Source: Pseudomonadota bacterium (GTDB lineage Bacteria; Pseudomonadota; Alphaproteobacteria; Rhizobiales; Devosiaceae). From it: a stretch of 64,000 bases of DNA. Of the stretch, positions 43,446 to 52,022 are shown one piece after another. The notes below the pieces were generated by a model that worked only from the letters and a program-made list of their open reading frames with translations, was not told where the DNA came from and did no database searches. Within the stretch, counting starts at the first letter, position 1. The number at the start of each line of letters is the position of its first letter. The stretch is taken from positions 1-64,000 of the forward strand of contig JAEWLC010000030.1 of the NCBI GenBank assembly GCA_023393475.1, written 5' to 3'. The translations under genes and the position numbers were made by a program.

Positions 43446-43931
43446 ATGGCTGCGGAAGCCGATATCGAGAGTGGCGACGTCGCCACGCCCGAAAAGAAGA
43501 AGCTGCCCGTAATGCTGATCGCCATGATCGCGGCGGCGGTGGTGCTGCTGGGTGGCGGCGCAGGCGCCTACTTCATGTTTTTTTCGGCACCCGCCGCTGA
43601 CGAACATCAACTGTCAGGCGTGCCCGAGACTTTCATCTTCAACCTGCCGACCATGACCGTGAACATTCGCGGCGAGGGCGAGCGCGAACAGTTCATGAAG
43701 CTGACCGTGGCGCTGGAAGTCGCCGATGAAGAGGTGATGGAAGAGATTCAGCCGCGCATGGCCAAGGTGGTCGACGCATTCCAGGTCTATCTGCGCGAAC
43801 TCAGGAAATCGGACCTCGAGGGTTCAGCGGGCATCTACCGGCTGAAGGAAGAGCTGCGCCGGCGTGTCAACATCGCGATCTTCCCGGCGCAGGTGGAATC
43901 CATCCTGTTCAAGGAAATCCTGGTGCAGTGA
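43446..43931 (+). CDS. fliL: Flagellar basal body protein FliL
   Basis: A 161-residue inner-membrane protein that surrounds stators and supports torque. One membrane span is at about residues 20-40 (PVMLIAMIAAAVVLLGGGAG), followed by a periplasmic domain with FNLPTMTVNIRGEGEREQFM and the closing FPAQVESILFKEILVQ. Its TGA overlaps the fliM ATG (TGATG), so the two are coupled. Confidence 0.93.
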   Translation: MAAEADIESGDVATPEKKKLPVMLIAMIAAAVVLLGGGAGAYFMFFSAPAADEHQLSGVPETFIFNLPTMTVNIRGEGEREQFMKLTVALEVADEEVMEEIQPRMAKVVDAFQVYLRELRKSDLEGSAGIYRLKEELRRRVNIAIFPAQVESILFKEILVQ

Positions 43932-45079
43932 TGCCGGGAGAACAGGACAAGCTCACCGACGACTGGGGCCTCGGGGAAACCGGGGCAGCCGCACCCGCCG
44001 AGGCCAGCGATGAGGCAATGGGCGCCGAATGGGCGGCCATGCTGCAGCAGGACGACGCCGATGCCGCTGCCGACCGGGTGCTGAACCAGGACGAGATCGA
44101 CAGCCTGCTCGGCTTTGATCCGAGCGCCGGCGGCAATGCCGAGCTGTCGGGCGTGCAGGCGCTGATCAATTCGGCGCTGGTCTCTTATGAGCGCCTGCCG
44201 ATGCTCGAAATCGTCTTCGACCGGCTGGTCCGGCTGGCGACGACGAGCCTCAGAAACTTCACCTCCGACAACGTCGAAGTGGCGATGGATTCCATCTCCT
44301 CGGTGCGTTTCGGCGACTACCTCAACTCGATTCCGCTGCCGGCCATCCTCTCTGTCATCAAAGCGGAGGAATGGGACAATTACGGGCTGCTGACGGTCGA
44401 CTCGTCGCTGATCTACTCGATGATCGACGTGCTGCTGGGCGGTCGCCGCATGGGCGGGCAGATCCGGATCGAGGGGCGTCCTTATACGACCATCGAGATG
44501 GCGCTGGCGCGGCGGATGATCGAGATCATCCTCGAGGACACGCATCGCGCCTTCGAGCCGGTGACGGACGTCAATTTCCGCATCGAGCGCCTCGAGACCA
44601 ATCCGCGCTTCGCGGCGATCTCGCGCCCGGCCAATGCGGCGATCCTGATCGAACTCCGCATCGAGATGGATGATCGCGGCGGCAAGATCGAGATCCTCCT
44701 GCCTTACGCCACCATCGAGCCCATCCGCGAGCAGTTGCTCCAGATGTACATGGGCGAGAAGTTCGGCCGCGACCCGATCTGGGAAGGGCATCTCGCCACG
44801 GAAATCTATGCCGCGGACGTCGAGGTCACGGCGGTGCTGCACGAGATGGACCTGCCGCTCAACCGGGTGCTGAACCTGCAGCCCGGCGAGACCGTGATGT
44901 TCGACCGCACGCCCTCCGATCCCGTCCGGCTCCGCTGCGGCGATGTCGAGCTGACCGACGCGGTAATGGGGCACATCGGCAACAATGTTTCGGTGCGCGT
45001 GGCGCGCCCGCTGAACCCACCCAAAGTGACGATGGCCAGCTTCGAAGCCATCGATGAGAACAAGATGGAGCAACGCTGA
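43931..45079 (+). CDS. fliM: Flagellar motor switch protein FliM
   Basis: A 382-residue C-ring protein that binds CheY-P and switches rotation. The CheY-binding motif LNQDEIDSLLG is at about residues 51-61, behind an unusually long acidic N-terminal extension; in E. coli it is at the very N-terminus. The CheC-like middle domain has LVSYERLPMLEIVFDRLVR and SVIKAEEWDNYGLLTVDSS. The C-terminal SpoA/FliN-like domain spans about residues 295-375. A GTG one codon earlier is possible. It is coupled to fliL and to the DUF6468 gene by one-base overlaps. Confidence 0.95.
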   Translation: MPGEQDKLTDDWGLGETGAAAPAEASDEAMGAEWAAMLQQDDADAAADRVLNQDEIDSLLGFDPSAGGNAELSGVQALINSALVSYERLPMLEIVFDRLVRLATTSLRNFTSDNVEVAMDSISSVRFGDYLNSIPLPAILSVIKAEEWDNYGLLTVDSSLIYSMIDVLLGGRRMGGQIRIEGRPYTTIEMALARRMIEIILEDTHRAFEPVTDVNFRIERLETNPRFAAISRPANAAILIELRIEMDDRGGKIEILLPYATIEPIREQLLQMYMGEKFGRDPIWEGHLATEIYAADVEVTAVLHEMDLPLNRVLNLQPGETVMFDRTPSDPVRLRCGDVELTDAVMGHIGNNVSVRVARPLNPPKVTMASFEAIDENKMEQR

Positions 45080-45525
45080 TGTTCGGGCTGCCGCTGGGGA
45101 TCGTGGTCGAGACGCTGGTAGCGATTTTGCTTGCTACCACAATCGGCTATTGCGTGATCCTAAACCAGAGGCTCAAGCGCCTTCACTCGGACCGAGGCGA
45201 GCTCCGGCAGATGGTGGCCGACCTGGTGCAGGCCACCGGACTGGCCAATTCGGCCATCAAGGAGCTGAAGGCGACGGCCCAGGAGGCCGAAGCCGGCCTC
45301 GAGTCGCGACTGAGCGATGCCGAGACGTTTGGCGTGCAGCTTGCCAACCATGTCAGCGCTGGCCAGCAGATCATGGAGCGGCTGGCGCGCATCACCAACG
45401 CGGCCCGCGTGCAGCCCCTTGAAGATGACCGGCTGGACGACCGGCTCGAGCCGGAGCCGAACAAGGTGCAGTCGGCGCTGCAGCAGCTCAGCATGCGCCC
45501 GCGCATTCGCGGTACCGCCGCCTGA
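45079..45525 (+). CDS. DUF6468 domain protein of the flagellar cluster
   Basis: A 148-residue protein with one N-terminal membrane span (GIVVETLVAILLATTIGYCV) and a helical, probably coiled-coil cytoplasmic part (RLHSDRGELRQMVADLVQA continuing to about residue 110). It matches the DUF6468 pattern found between fliM and motE in alphaproteobacteria. Function is unknown. It overlaps fliM and motE by one base on each side (TGATG), so it is made together with them. Confidence 0.8.
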   Translation: MFGLPLGIVVETLVAILLATTIGYCVILNQRLKRLHSDRGELRQMVADLVQATGLANSAIKELKATAQEAEAGLESRLSDAETFGVQLANHVSAGQQIMERLARITNAARVQPLEDDRLDDRLEPEPNKVQSALQQLSMRPRIRGTAA

Positions 45526-46559
45526 TGATCAAGACGCCCCGCCTCCTGCCGGTGGTGATAGCCGCGGCCACGGCCCTGCTGCTCTTCAAGGGCGTCGGGC
45601 TCGTGACCAATGGCGGCTATGTGCTCACCGGCTCGACGCAGGCGGTGGCGGCGGGCGGTGGCGGTGGGCACGGCGGCGCAGCGGCCACTCCTGCGGGAGC
45701 GACGGCGACCGATCCGACAATGACCCTGCCGACCGAAGCGACGATGGCCGACACGAGCCCGACGCTGGAGGACAAGTCCCCGGTACTGCCGCTCGAGGCA
45801 GAAGCGGCCGGCGGCCACGGAGCGCCGGCCGCGGAGGCCGGGCACGGCGAGGCGGCGGTTGCCGAAGCGACGACCGAGGCTCCGGCGGAGCCGGCCCCGG
45901 ACGACTATCAGCTGCAGGCGGCTTGCCCACCCGAGGCGCCGACGATGCAGGAGCCGGGCACCAAGCCCAGCGAAGTGCCGCCCGAATCCGCCGCGATGGC
46001 GCCGAAGCCGAACTGCATTCCGATCCCGGTCAACGAGAACGGCGACGCCATCCCGCTCGAAGTGAACAGCGAGGGCAAGCTGGCTCCGGTGGTCGCGGCA
46101 GAGAGCAGCGCCGAGGAACTTGCCGGACGGCTCGGCGAGCGGCGTGGCGATCTCGATGCGCGCGAGAAGGAACTCGAGATGCGCATGGCTCTGGTCGAGG
46201 CCGCCGAGAAGCGGATCGAGGAACGGACGGCCGTGCTCAAGGCGCTCGAGGCGCAGATCAACGCGCTCGTCGAGGAAAAGAAGTCGGACGAGAAAGAGCA
46301 GTTTGTCGGCATCGTCGCCATGTACGAAACGATGAAGCCCAAGGAAGCGGCGACGATCTTCAACACGCTGGACAACGAGGTCCTGCTGCGGGTTGCGCGG
46401 GCAATGAGCCCGCGCAAGATGGCCCCGATCCTCGCGAGAATGGATCCGCTGAAGGCCAAGTCGCTCACCACGGGGCTGGCGCGCCGGGAAGCCGAGCCGA
46501 CCGTGGCGCCGGGGACGGTAGAGGACCTCGCCAGCCTGCCGCAGATCGTGGGGCAGTAG
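45525..46559 (+). CDS. motE: MotE-like flagellar protein with MgtE N-type domain
   Basis: A 344-residue protein with an N-terminal membrane anchor or signal (LPVVIAAATALLLFKGVGLV), a long Ala/Gly/Pro-rich low-complexity segment, a coiled coil at about residues 200-265 (ELAGRLGERRGDLDAREKEL and onward), and a C-terminal helical MgtE_N-like domain (MKPKEAATIFNTLDNEVLLR). In rhizobia MotE is the periplasmic chaperone for the motility protein MotC. No motC is visible here; a very large secreted protein follows instead. Confidence 0.8.
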   Translation: MIKTPRLLPVVIAAATALLLFKGVGLVTNGGYVLTGSTQAVAAGGGGGHGGAAATPAGATATDPTMTLPTEATMADTSPTLEDKSPVLPLEAEAAGGHGAPAAEAGHGEAAVAEATTEAPAEPAPDDYQLQAACPPEAPTMQEPGTKPSEVPPESAAMAPKPNCIPIPVNENGDAIPLEVNSEGKLAPVVAAESSAEELAGRLGERRGDLDAREKELEMRMALVEAAEKRIEERTAVLKALEAQINALVEEKKSDEKEQFVGIVAMYETMKPKEAATIFNTLDNEVLLRVARAMSPRKMAPILARMDPLKAKSLTTGLARREAEPTVAPGTVEDLASLPQIVGQ

Positions 46560-46625
46560 GGGGCGGTTCGCGTTTTCGCCCCATCCCCCATTTCCCTCGA
46601 TATCTCCGCGCTTTGCGGCTTCGGG

Positions 46626-46640
46626 TTAGCCCCGCGTTAA
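46626..46640 (+). promoter_or_regulatory. CtrA-like box upstream of the 1125-residue gene
   Basis: TTAG-CCCCGCG-TTAA, one mismatch from TTAA-N7-TTAA, 55 bp before the ATG at 46696. Position and sequence resemble the perfect box before flgB. Confidence 0.5.
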
Positions 46641-46695
46641 GCCCGCCTGCCTATGCTCGCCGCACCAGAAGTGTACAGGGCGGGCAGAAGCCGGC

Positions 46696-49600
46696 ATGTC
46701 AGCGCGCATCGCAGATTGGCGCGGGATCCTTGTGTCCCCGTTGCGCAGAGTTGCGTTGGCGCTGCTCGTCGCGTTCGCCTCGCTCACCGTCCCCGCCATT
46801 GCCGAAGACAAGGCGCAGATTCTCGCCACCGCCGAGAACGGCTTCGGACGCATCGTGCTCAGCTTCCCCGAGCGGATGGACCTGCCGAAATACAAGGTGA
46901 ACTACGAGAACGGCGTGCTCGCGATCACCTTCGACCAGCCGATCTCCGTGCTTCTTCCCGACATCGCGCTGGCGCTGCCCAAGTATGCGACGATTGCGCG
47001 GGTCGATCCCGACAATCGCGGCATCCGGATCGGGCTGCGCTCGACCTTCAACGTCAACCGGATGGACGCGGGAGAGTCGCTGTATATCGACCTGCTGCCG
47101 GAGACCTGGAGCGGCCTGCCGCCGGCGCTGCCGCCGGAAGTGATCACGGCGCTGGCCGAGCGCTCCAAGCGCCTCGCCGAAGAGGCGGAGCAGGCGCGCA
47201 AGGCTGATGAGGCGAAGCGCATCAATCCGACCGCGACCATAAGGGTCGGCCGCAATCCGACCTTCGTGCGGGTGCAGTTCGACTGGAGCGTCGAGACCAA
47301 GGGCGAGTTCTCGCTGAACCCGGGCGTGGGCAGTGTGCTGTTCGACTGGCCGGTGCCCCTCGACCTCACCGCGTTCAGCCAGGAGCTGCCCGTTGGCATC
47401 AAGAGCGCCAAGAACGTCGTCGCCAAGGCAGGCTCCAAGGTCGAGCTGGCAGTGAACGAAGGCGTGATGCCGCGCTTCTACCAGATGTCGCCGACCCAGT
47501 TCATCCTCGACATCGACGTGGCCCCGTCCGAGGGGCTGAAGGCAGCGCTCGCCGCCGAGGCGCAGGCCACTGCCGCGCGCCAATCCGGTGAGCTGGCGGC
47601 CAAGGAGCTGGAACAGCAGAAGGCGGCGAAGCTCGGGCTGAATGTCGACCCGCATCTGGCCGCCATCGCAACAGGCAGCACTGGCGGGGCGGTTACGCCG
47701 AGCGTAACCAGGGTGGGCAACACCGTTCGTATCGCCTTCCCGTTCGATGGCGATACGCCGGCGGCGGTGTTCCGTCGCGGCGATGTGGTGTGGATGGTGT
47801 TCGACAGCGCCCAGCCGGTGGCGGCGCCGCCGAAATCTGATGTGCTGGACAGTGTCGCGAGCAGCTTCGAGGTCGTGTCGGCGGGCGAAACGAAGGTGAT
47901 CCGCATGGATCTCGCCTCCGATCGGCTGGCAACGCTCGGGTCCGAGGGGCGGGCCTGGGTACTGTCGCTGGGCGATACGCTGCTCGGGGCGGCCGAGCCG
48001 ATGACGCTGGCGCGCGATCGCGACGAAAAGGGGCGCTTCGAGATCTCCGCCAATATCGAGCGGCCGGGGCACGTGCATGTGCTGCGCGACCCGGTGGTTG
48101 GCGACACGCTGCGTGTGGTTACGGTCATGCCGCCGGCGCGGGGCCTCACACGCAACATGAGCTTCGTCGATTTCGACGCGCTGCGCACGGCGCACGGGCT
48201 GGCGATCAAGCCGCTGACCGACGACCTCGATGTCGCGATCGAGGGCAAAGTGGCGATGATCTCGTCGCGCGCCGGGCTGTCGCTGTCGACGGCCGAGGCG
48301 TCGCGCAAGCTCGATGCGGGCAGTGCCCCGGCCTTCCGTGACAGCTATCTCGACCTTGCGATGTGGCGTGAGATCAATCCCGAGGCGTTCAACAAGCGCC
48401 GGGAAGAGACGATGGCGAAGGCTGCACTCGCCGAGGGCCGGCTGCGCGATACGGCGCGGCTGGATCTCGCCCAGTTCTACCTCGGCAACGACTTCTCATA
48501 CGAGGCGATCGGCGTGCTGGACGTGCTCGAGAGCGAACTCAAGAGCGACGACCTGCGCAAGAAGATCCAGCTGGTGCGTGCGATCGCGTCGACACTGGCG
48601 GGGCGGCCGAAGGATGCGCTTGGCATCCTGACCAACGGCACGTTCCCAGAGGAGAGCGATGCGCTGTTGTGGCGGACGATCGCCCGTGCCGACGCCGGTG
48701 ACTATCGCGGGGCGCGGACCGATGCGATTGCGGCGGAGGGCATCATCTCGGCCTATCCCGTGTGGGTGCAGACCAAGTTCCTGTTCGCTGGCATGCGCGC
48801 GGCGGTCGAGTCCGACGACCAGCAGCTGGCCTTGCGGCTCGCAACCCTGGTGGACTTTCCCAAGCTCGAGCCGGAAGACGTGAGCTTCTTCCAGCTGATG
48901 CAGGGACGGACCGCGGAGCTTGGCCAGCACGACAATGAAGCGCTCGAATCCTACGGCACGGTGATCGCCGCCGACTTCCGCCCGACGCGGGCCGAGGCGG
49001 TGTATCGCACGCTGCTGCTGCTCAAGAAGAGCGGCAAGGTCGACCTCGCCAAGGCGACCGACACGCTGGCGGCGGAAGTCCTGACCTGGCGCGGGACCGA
49101 ACTCGAGGCCGACATGCAGAAGTTGCTGGCGGAGCTCTATTTCGACAACGCCGACTATCGCGAGGGTTTCCTTACCGTACGCGAGGCGGCGGCGAGCTTC
49201 CCCGACAGCAGGAAGATCGATGCCTTGCTGAGTGAGGCGCAGGCGACGTTCGAGGATCTCTATCTCAACGGTGCGGCGGACAAGCTGAGCGACCTCGATG
49301 CGCTGGCGCTCTACTACGACTTCCGGCAGCTTACGCCGCCCGGCACGCGCGGCGACGAGATGATCCGCAACCTCGCTCGGCGGCTGGTCAAGGTGGACCT
49401 GCTGGCACAGGCCGGCGACTTGCTGGAGTACCAGATCGACAGCCGGCTCTCGGGCGTGGCGCAGTCGCAGGTGGCGGCCGACCTGGCCCTGATCCGCATT
49501 GCCGACCGGCACCCTGAGCAGGCGCTGAAGGTGCTGGGGCGTACACGCATGGCGGAATTGCCGCCGCAGTTGGACCGGCAGCGGCGGGTGCTCGAAGCCC

Positions 49601-50073
49601 GTTCACTGATCGATGCCGGTCGCTCCGAACTGGCGCTCGACCTCATCTCCAAGCTCAAAGGCAAGGATGCCGACTACCTGCGCGTCGACGGCTACTGGAA
49701 GGCGAAGAACTATACCCAGGCGGCCGAGCTGCTCGAGGTGCTGAGCACGCCGGCCGATGCGACCGGGCAGATGACGCAGGACGACCGGATGGCCGTGATC
49801 AAGGCGGCGGTTGGGTTCGTGCTGGCCGGCGACGACATGGGCGTGTCGCGGCTGCGCTCGAAGTTCTCGGACCAGCTAGCAAAGTCGGCGGAGTGGCCGC
49901 TGTTCGACTACGTGACCGCGGGCGTGACAACGCAATCGGCGGAGCTGCGCAAGGTAGCAGCGGATGTGGCCAGCGCGGATTCGCTCGACGCCTTCATCTC
50001 GTCGTATCGCGAGATCTACGGGCCCGCGGCTGACCTTGCGCCGAACGACGCGGCGATCCCCGGGTCGGCCTAA
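46696..50073 (+). CDS. Large secreted AMIN/TPR-like protein of the flagellar cluster
   Basis: A 1125-residue exported protein. A signal peptide (RRVALALLVAFASLTVPAIA) is followed by several beta-rich segments that look like repeated AMIN-type domains: GFGRIVLSFPERMDLPKYKV, PTFVRVQFDWSVETKG, NTVRIAFPFDGDTPAAVFRR and TKVIRMDLASDRLATLG. The second half (about residues 550-1050) is a helical solenoid with TPR-like spacing (LAQFYLGNDFSYEAIGVLDV; LLAELYFDNADYREGFLTV). I know no function. It is 136 bp after motE, has its own CtrA-like box, and is followed by the convergent fliP, so a periplasmic flagellar or motility role is likely. Confidence 0.85.
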   Translation: MSARIADWRGILVSPLRRVALALLVAFASLTVPAIAEDKAQILATAENGFGRIVLSFPERMDLPKYKVNYENGVLAITFDQPISVLLPDIALALPKYATIARVDPDNRGIRIGLRSTFNVNRMDAGESLYIDLLPETWSGLPPALPPEVITALAERSKRLAEEAEQARKADEAKRINPTATIRVGRNPTFVRVQFDWSVETKGEFSLNPGVGSVLFDWPVPLDLTAFSQELPVGIKSAKNVVAKAGSKVELAVNEGVMPRFYQMSPTQFILDIDVAPSEGLKAALAAEAQATAARQSGELAAKELEQQKAAKLGLNVDPHLAAIATGSTGGAVTPSVTRVGNTVRIAFPFDGDTPAAVFRRGDVVWMVFDSAQPVAAPPKSDVLDSVASSFEVVSAGETKVIRMDLASDRLATLGSEGRAWVLSLGDTLLGAAEPMTLARDRDEKGRFEISANIERPGHVHVLRDPVVGDTLRVVTVMPPARGLTRNMSFVDFDALRTAHGLAIKPLTDDLDVAIEGKVAMISSRAGLSLSTAEASRKLDAGSAPAFRDSYLDLAMWREINPEAFNKRREETMAKAALAEGRLRDTARLDLAQFYLGNDFSYEAIGVLDVLESELKSDDLRKKIQLVRAIASTLAGRPKDALGILTNGTFPEESDALLWRTIARADAGDYRGARTDAIAAEGIISAYPVWVQTKFLFAGMRAAVESDDQQLALRLATLVDFPKLEPEDVSFFQLMQGRTAELGQHDNEALESYGTVIAADFRPTRAEAVYRTLLLLKKSGKVDLAKATDTLAAEVLTWRGTELEADMQKLLAELYFDNADYREGFLTVREAAASFPDSRKIDALLSEAQATFEDLYLNGAADKLSDLDALALYYDFRQLTPPGTRGDEMIRNLARRLVKVDLLAQAGDLLEYQIDSRLSGVAQSQVAADLALIRIADRHPEQALKVLGRTRMAELPPQLDRQRRVLEARSLIDAGRSELALDLISKLKGKDADYLRVDGYWKAKNYTQAAELLEVLSTPADATGQMTQDDRMAVIKAAVGFVLAGDDMGVSRLRSKFSDQLAKSAEWPLFDYVTAGVTTQSAELRKVAADVASADSLDAFISSYREIYGPAADLAPNDAAIPGSA

Positions 50074-50081
50074 GTCCGCGC

Positions 50082-50867
50082 CTAGGTCCCCGTAAAGCTT
50101 CGCACCAGCGAGCCGGCGACGAGGTGCCAGCCGTCGACGAGGACGAAGAAGATCAGCTTGAACGGCAGCGAGATCACCACCGGCGGCAGCATCATCATGC
50201 CCATCGACATGAGGACGGATGCCACCACCATGTCGATGATGACGAAGGGCAGGAAAAGCAGGAAGCCGATCTCGAAGGCGCGGCGGAGCTCCGAGATCAT
50301 GAAGGCGGGGATCAGCGTCTGCAGCGGCGTGGCGGCGGGATCGGCCGGCGGGGTGGTCTGCGACATGTCAAAAAACAGCTGCAGATCCTGCTCGCGGACG
50401 TTGGCCAGCATGAAGGTGTGGACCGGTCCGGCCGAGCGGGTGAAGGCTTCCTCGATGGGGATGGTGCCGGCGATCAACGGTGCAATGCCGTTGTCGTAGC
50501 TCTCCTGCAGGGTCGGGCCCATCACGAACAGGGTGAGGAACAGGGCGAGGCTGACCATCACGGAGTTCGGTGGTGCAGTCTGGAGGCCGATGGCGGTGCG
50601 CAGCAGCGACAGCACCACGACTATGCGGGTAAAGCTCGTGACCATCACGAGGATCGACGGCGCGAGCGAGAGCAGGGTGATCAGCCCGACGATCTGGACC
50701 GCACGCTCAGTGATCGTGGTGTCGTCGCCGAAATCGATGGAGACATCCTGGCCAAAGGCCAGGGTCGGCAGCAGGATGGCAGCGATCAGGCCGAGAAGCG
50801 TGAGGACGCGCCGCAGCGCGACACGGTCAGGTCGTGCCCTTGTCCCCGAGATTGCGTTGAGCCCCAA
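50082..50867 (-). CDS. fliP: Flagellar export apparatus protein FliP
   Basis: A 261-residue core subunit of the flagellar type III secretion channel. A signal sequence (LTLLGLIAAILLPTLAFG) is followed by membrane helices containing ILVMVTSFTRIVVVLSLLR, and the C-terminus has PPVVISLPFKLIFFVLVDGW followed by LVAGSLVRSF. No ATG or GTG lies before the signal; the TTG at 50867 is the only workable start and overlaps fliO by 41 bp, so translation is probably coupled. Confidence 0.93.
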   Translation of the reverse strand: MGLNAISGTRARPDRVALRRVLTLLGLIAAILLPTLAFGQDVSIDFGDDTTITERAVQIVGLITLLSLAPSILVMVTSFTRIVVVLSLLRTAIGLQTAPPNSVMVSLALFLTLFVMGPTLQESYDNGIAPLIAGTIPIEEAFTRSAGPVHTFMLANVREQDLQLFFDMSQTTPPADPAATPLQTLIPAFMISELRRAFEIGFLLFLPFVIIDMVVASVLMSMGMMMLPPVVISLPFKLIFFVLVDGWHLVAGSLVRSFTGT

Positions 50868-51435
50868 GCGCCGTCCGCCCGTAATCCGTGCCTTGCGGGG
50901 TTGTAGCTGAGTCGCCTCGTGCCCGACCGGAGTTATCCCCAGCCATCGGCGTCATCGGGATGATGGCGGGCTCCATGGTGCTGACGGGACGCAGCAGGCC
51001 GGTGTGGCGGAGCGAGGTCGGCTTGCGCTTCTCGTTGGGGCGGACGAACTGGCGCAGCTTGTCGATCTCGCCCTGGGTGAGGGTCGGCGTCGGGGGCGGC
51101 GGGACTTCGTGCTGGGCGGGGCGGTGCGCGGGCATGGGCGGGCGCTCGACGGGGATGCCGCTCTCGACCACGACATCCTGCGGGCCACCGGTGAGGATCA
51201 GGTGCTCGACATTGTCACGGCGGACGATCAGCAGCTGACGCTTCGAGTCCACCTGCATGTGATCGATGACGGAGAGGCGCCGGTTGCGGCCGCGGCCGAC
51301 GGCGACGGTCGAGCGGGTGAAGAGCTTCAGTACCCAGAGCCCGAGCACAATCAGCACCAGCACGATGCCGAGGGCCAGCACCGACGTGACGATGGCTCCC
51401 GCCGATTCGCCGAGGAGACTGGTCAAGAATTGCAT
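50827..51435 (-). CDS. fliO: Flagellar export-associated protein FliO
   Basis: A 202-residue protein with an N-terminal membrane span (AIVTSVLALGIVLVLIVLGL) and the FliO domain (GRNRRLSVIDHMQVDSKRQL, then LLIVRRDNVEHLILTGG and PQDVVVESGI). A long Pro/Thr/Arg-rich cytoplasmic tail follows. FliO assists FliP assembly in the export gate. It is the first gene of the minus-strand fliO-fliP unit and diverges from flgB. Confidence 0.88.
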   Translation of the reverse strand: MQFLTSLLGESAGAIVTSVLALGIVLVLIVLGLWVLKLFTRSTVAVGRGRNRRLSVIDHMQVDSKRQLLIVRRDNVEHLILTGGPQDVVVESGIPVERPPMPAHRPAQHEVPPPPTPTLTQGEIDKLRQFVRPNEKRKPTSLRHTGLLRPVSTMEPAIIPMTPMAGDNSGRARGDSATTPQGTDYGRTALGAQRNLGDKGTT

Positions 51436-51558
51436 CGCCGCCTACTCCCAAAGCTGGTCCGGGGTGGCCACCCAAACGCGCAACTGTGGAACTTCTTGCC
51501 TATCAATGCGCCCCTATTATGCAAAATGCGAGACATCCCCACGGTCAAAGCTTCGTGG

Positions 51559-51573
51559 TTAACGGGTCGTTAA
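51559..51573 (+). promoter_or_regulatory. CtrA box upstream of flgB
   Basis: TTAA-CGGGTCG-TTAA followed by C: a perfect match to the CtrA recognition sequence TTAA-N7-TTAA, 47 bp before the flgB ATG. It also lies 124 bp from the divergent fliO start. Confidence 0.75.
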
Positions 51574-51620
51574 CGCTTGCCCGGCAGGATTTGCCTAGTT
51601 TCTGGGGGATTCTCGGCGCC

Positions 51621-52019
51621 ATGAAAATCGGGCTGCTCGACGCTATCGGCGAAAAGATGCGCTGGCATCAGGCACGGCAGACCCTGCTGGCCGAGAATGT
51701 CGCCAATGCCGACACCCCTGGATATCGCGGACGCGACCTCGAGGCGTTCAGCCTGGAACAGCACATGCAGCAGCGCTCGGTGGTGCAGATCGCGACGACC
51801 GCGACGCAGCCGGGACATATCGCGGTGCAGGGCAGCAACGCCGACGGGTTTGGAGCGCGGGCGCTCAACAGCTTCGAGATCACCCCCGAGGGCAACGGCG
51901 TCACGCTCGAGGACGAGATGATGAAGGTCGCGGGCAACCAGCTGGATTACCAGGCGATCACGACGCTCTACACGCGCTCGATGAAGATCCTCAAGACCGC
52001 CCTCGGCAAGCAGGCATAA
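51621..52019 (+). CDS. flgB: Flagellar proximal rod protein FlgB
   Basis: A 132-residue rod protein starting MKIGLLDAIGEKMRWHQARQ, with the family motif LLAENVANADTPGYRGRDLE and a C-terminal helix (DEMMKVAGNQLDYQAITTLY). The frame is open upstream of 51621, but that stretch contains the CtrA box and is not coding. It begins the flgB-flgC-fliE-fliQ-fliR-flhB series. Confidence 0.95.
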   Translation: MKIGLLDAIGEKMRWHQARQTLLAENVANADTPGYRGRDLEAFSLEQHMQQRSVVQIATTATQPGHIAVQGSNADGFGARALNSFEITPEGNGVTLEDEMMKVAGNQLDYQAITTLYTRSMKILKTALGKQA

Positions 52020-52022
52020 GCG

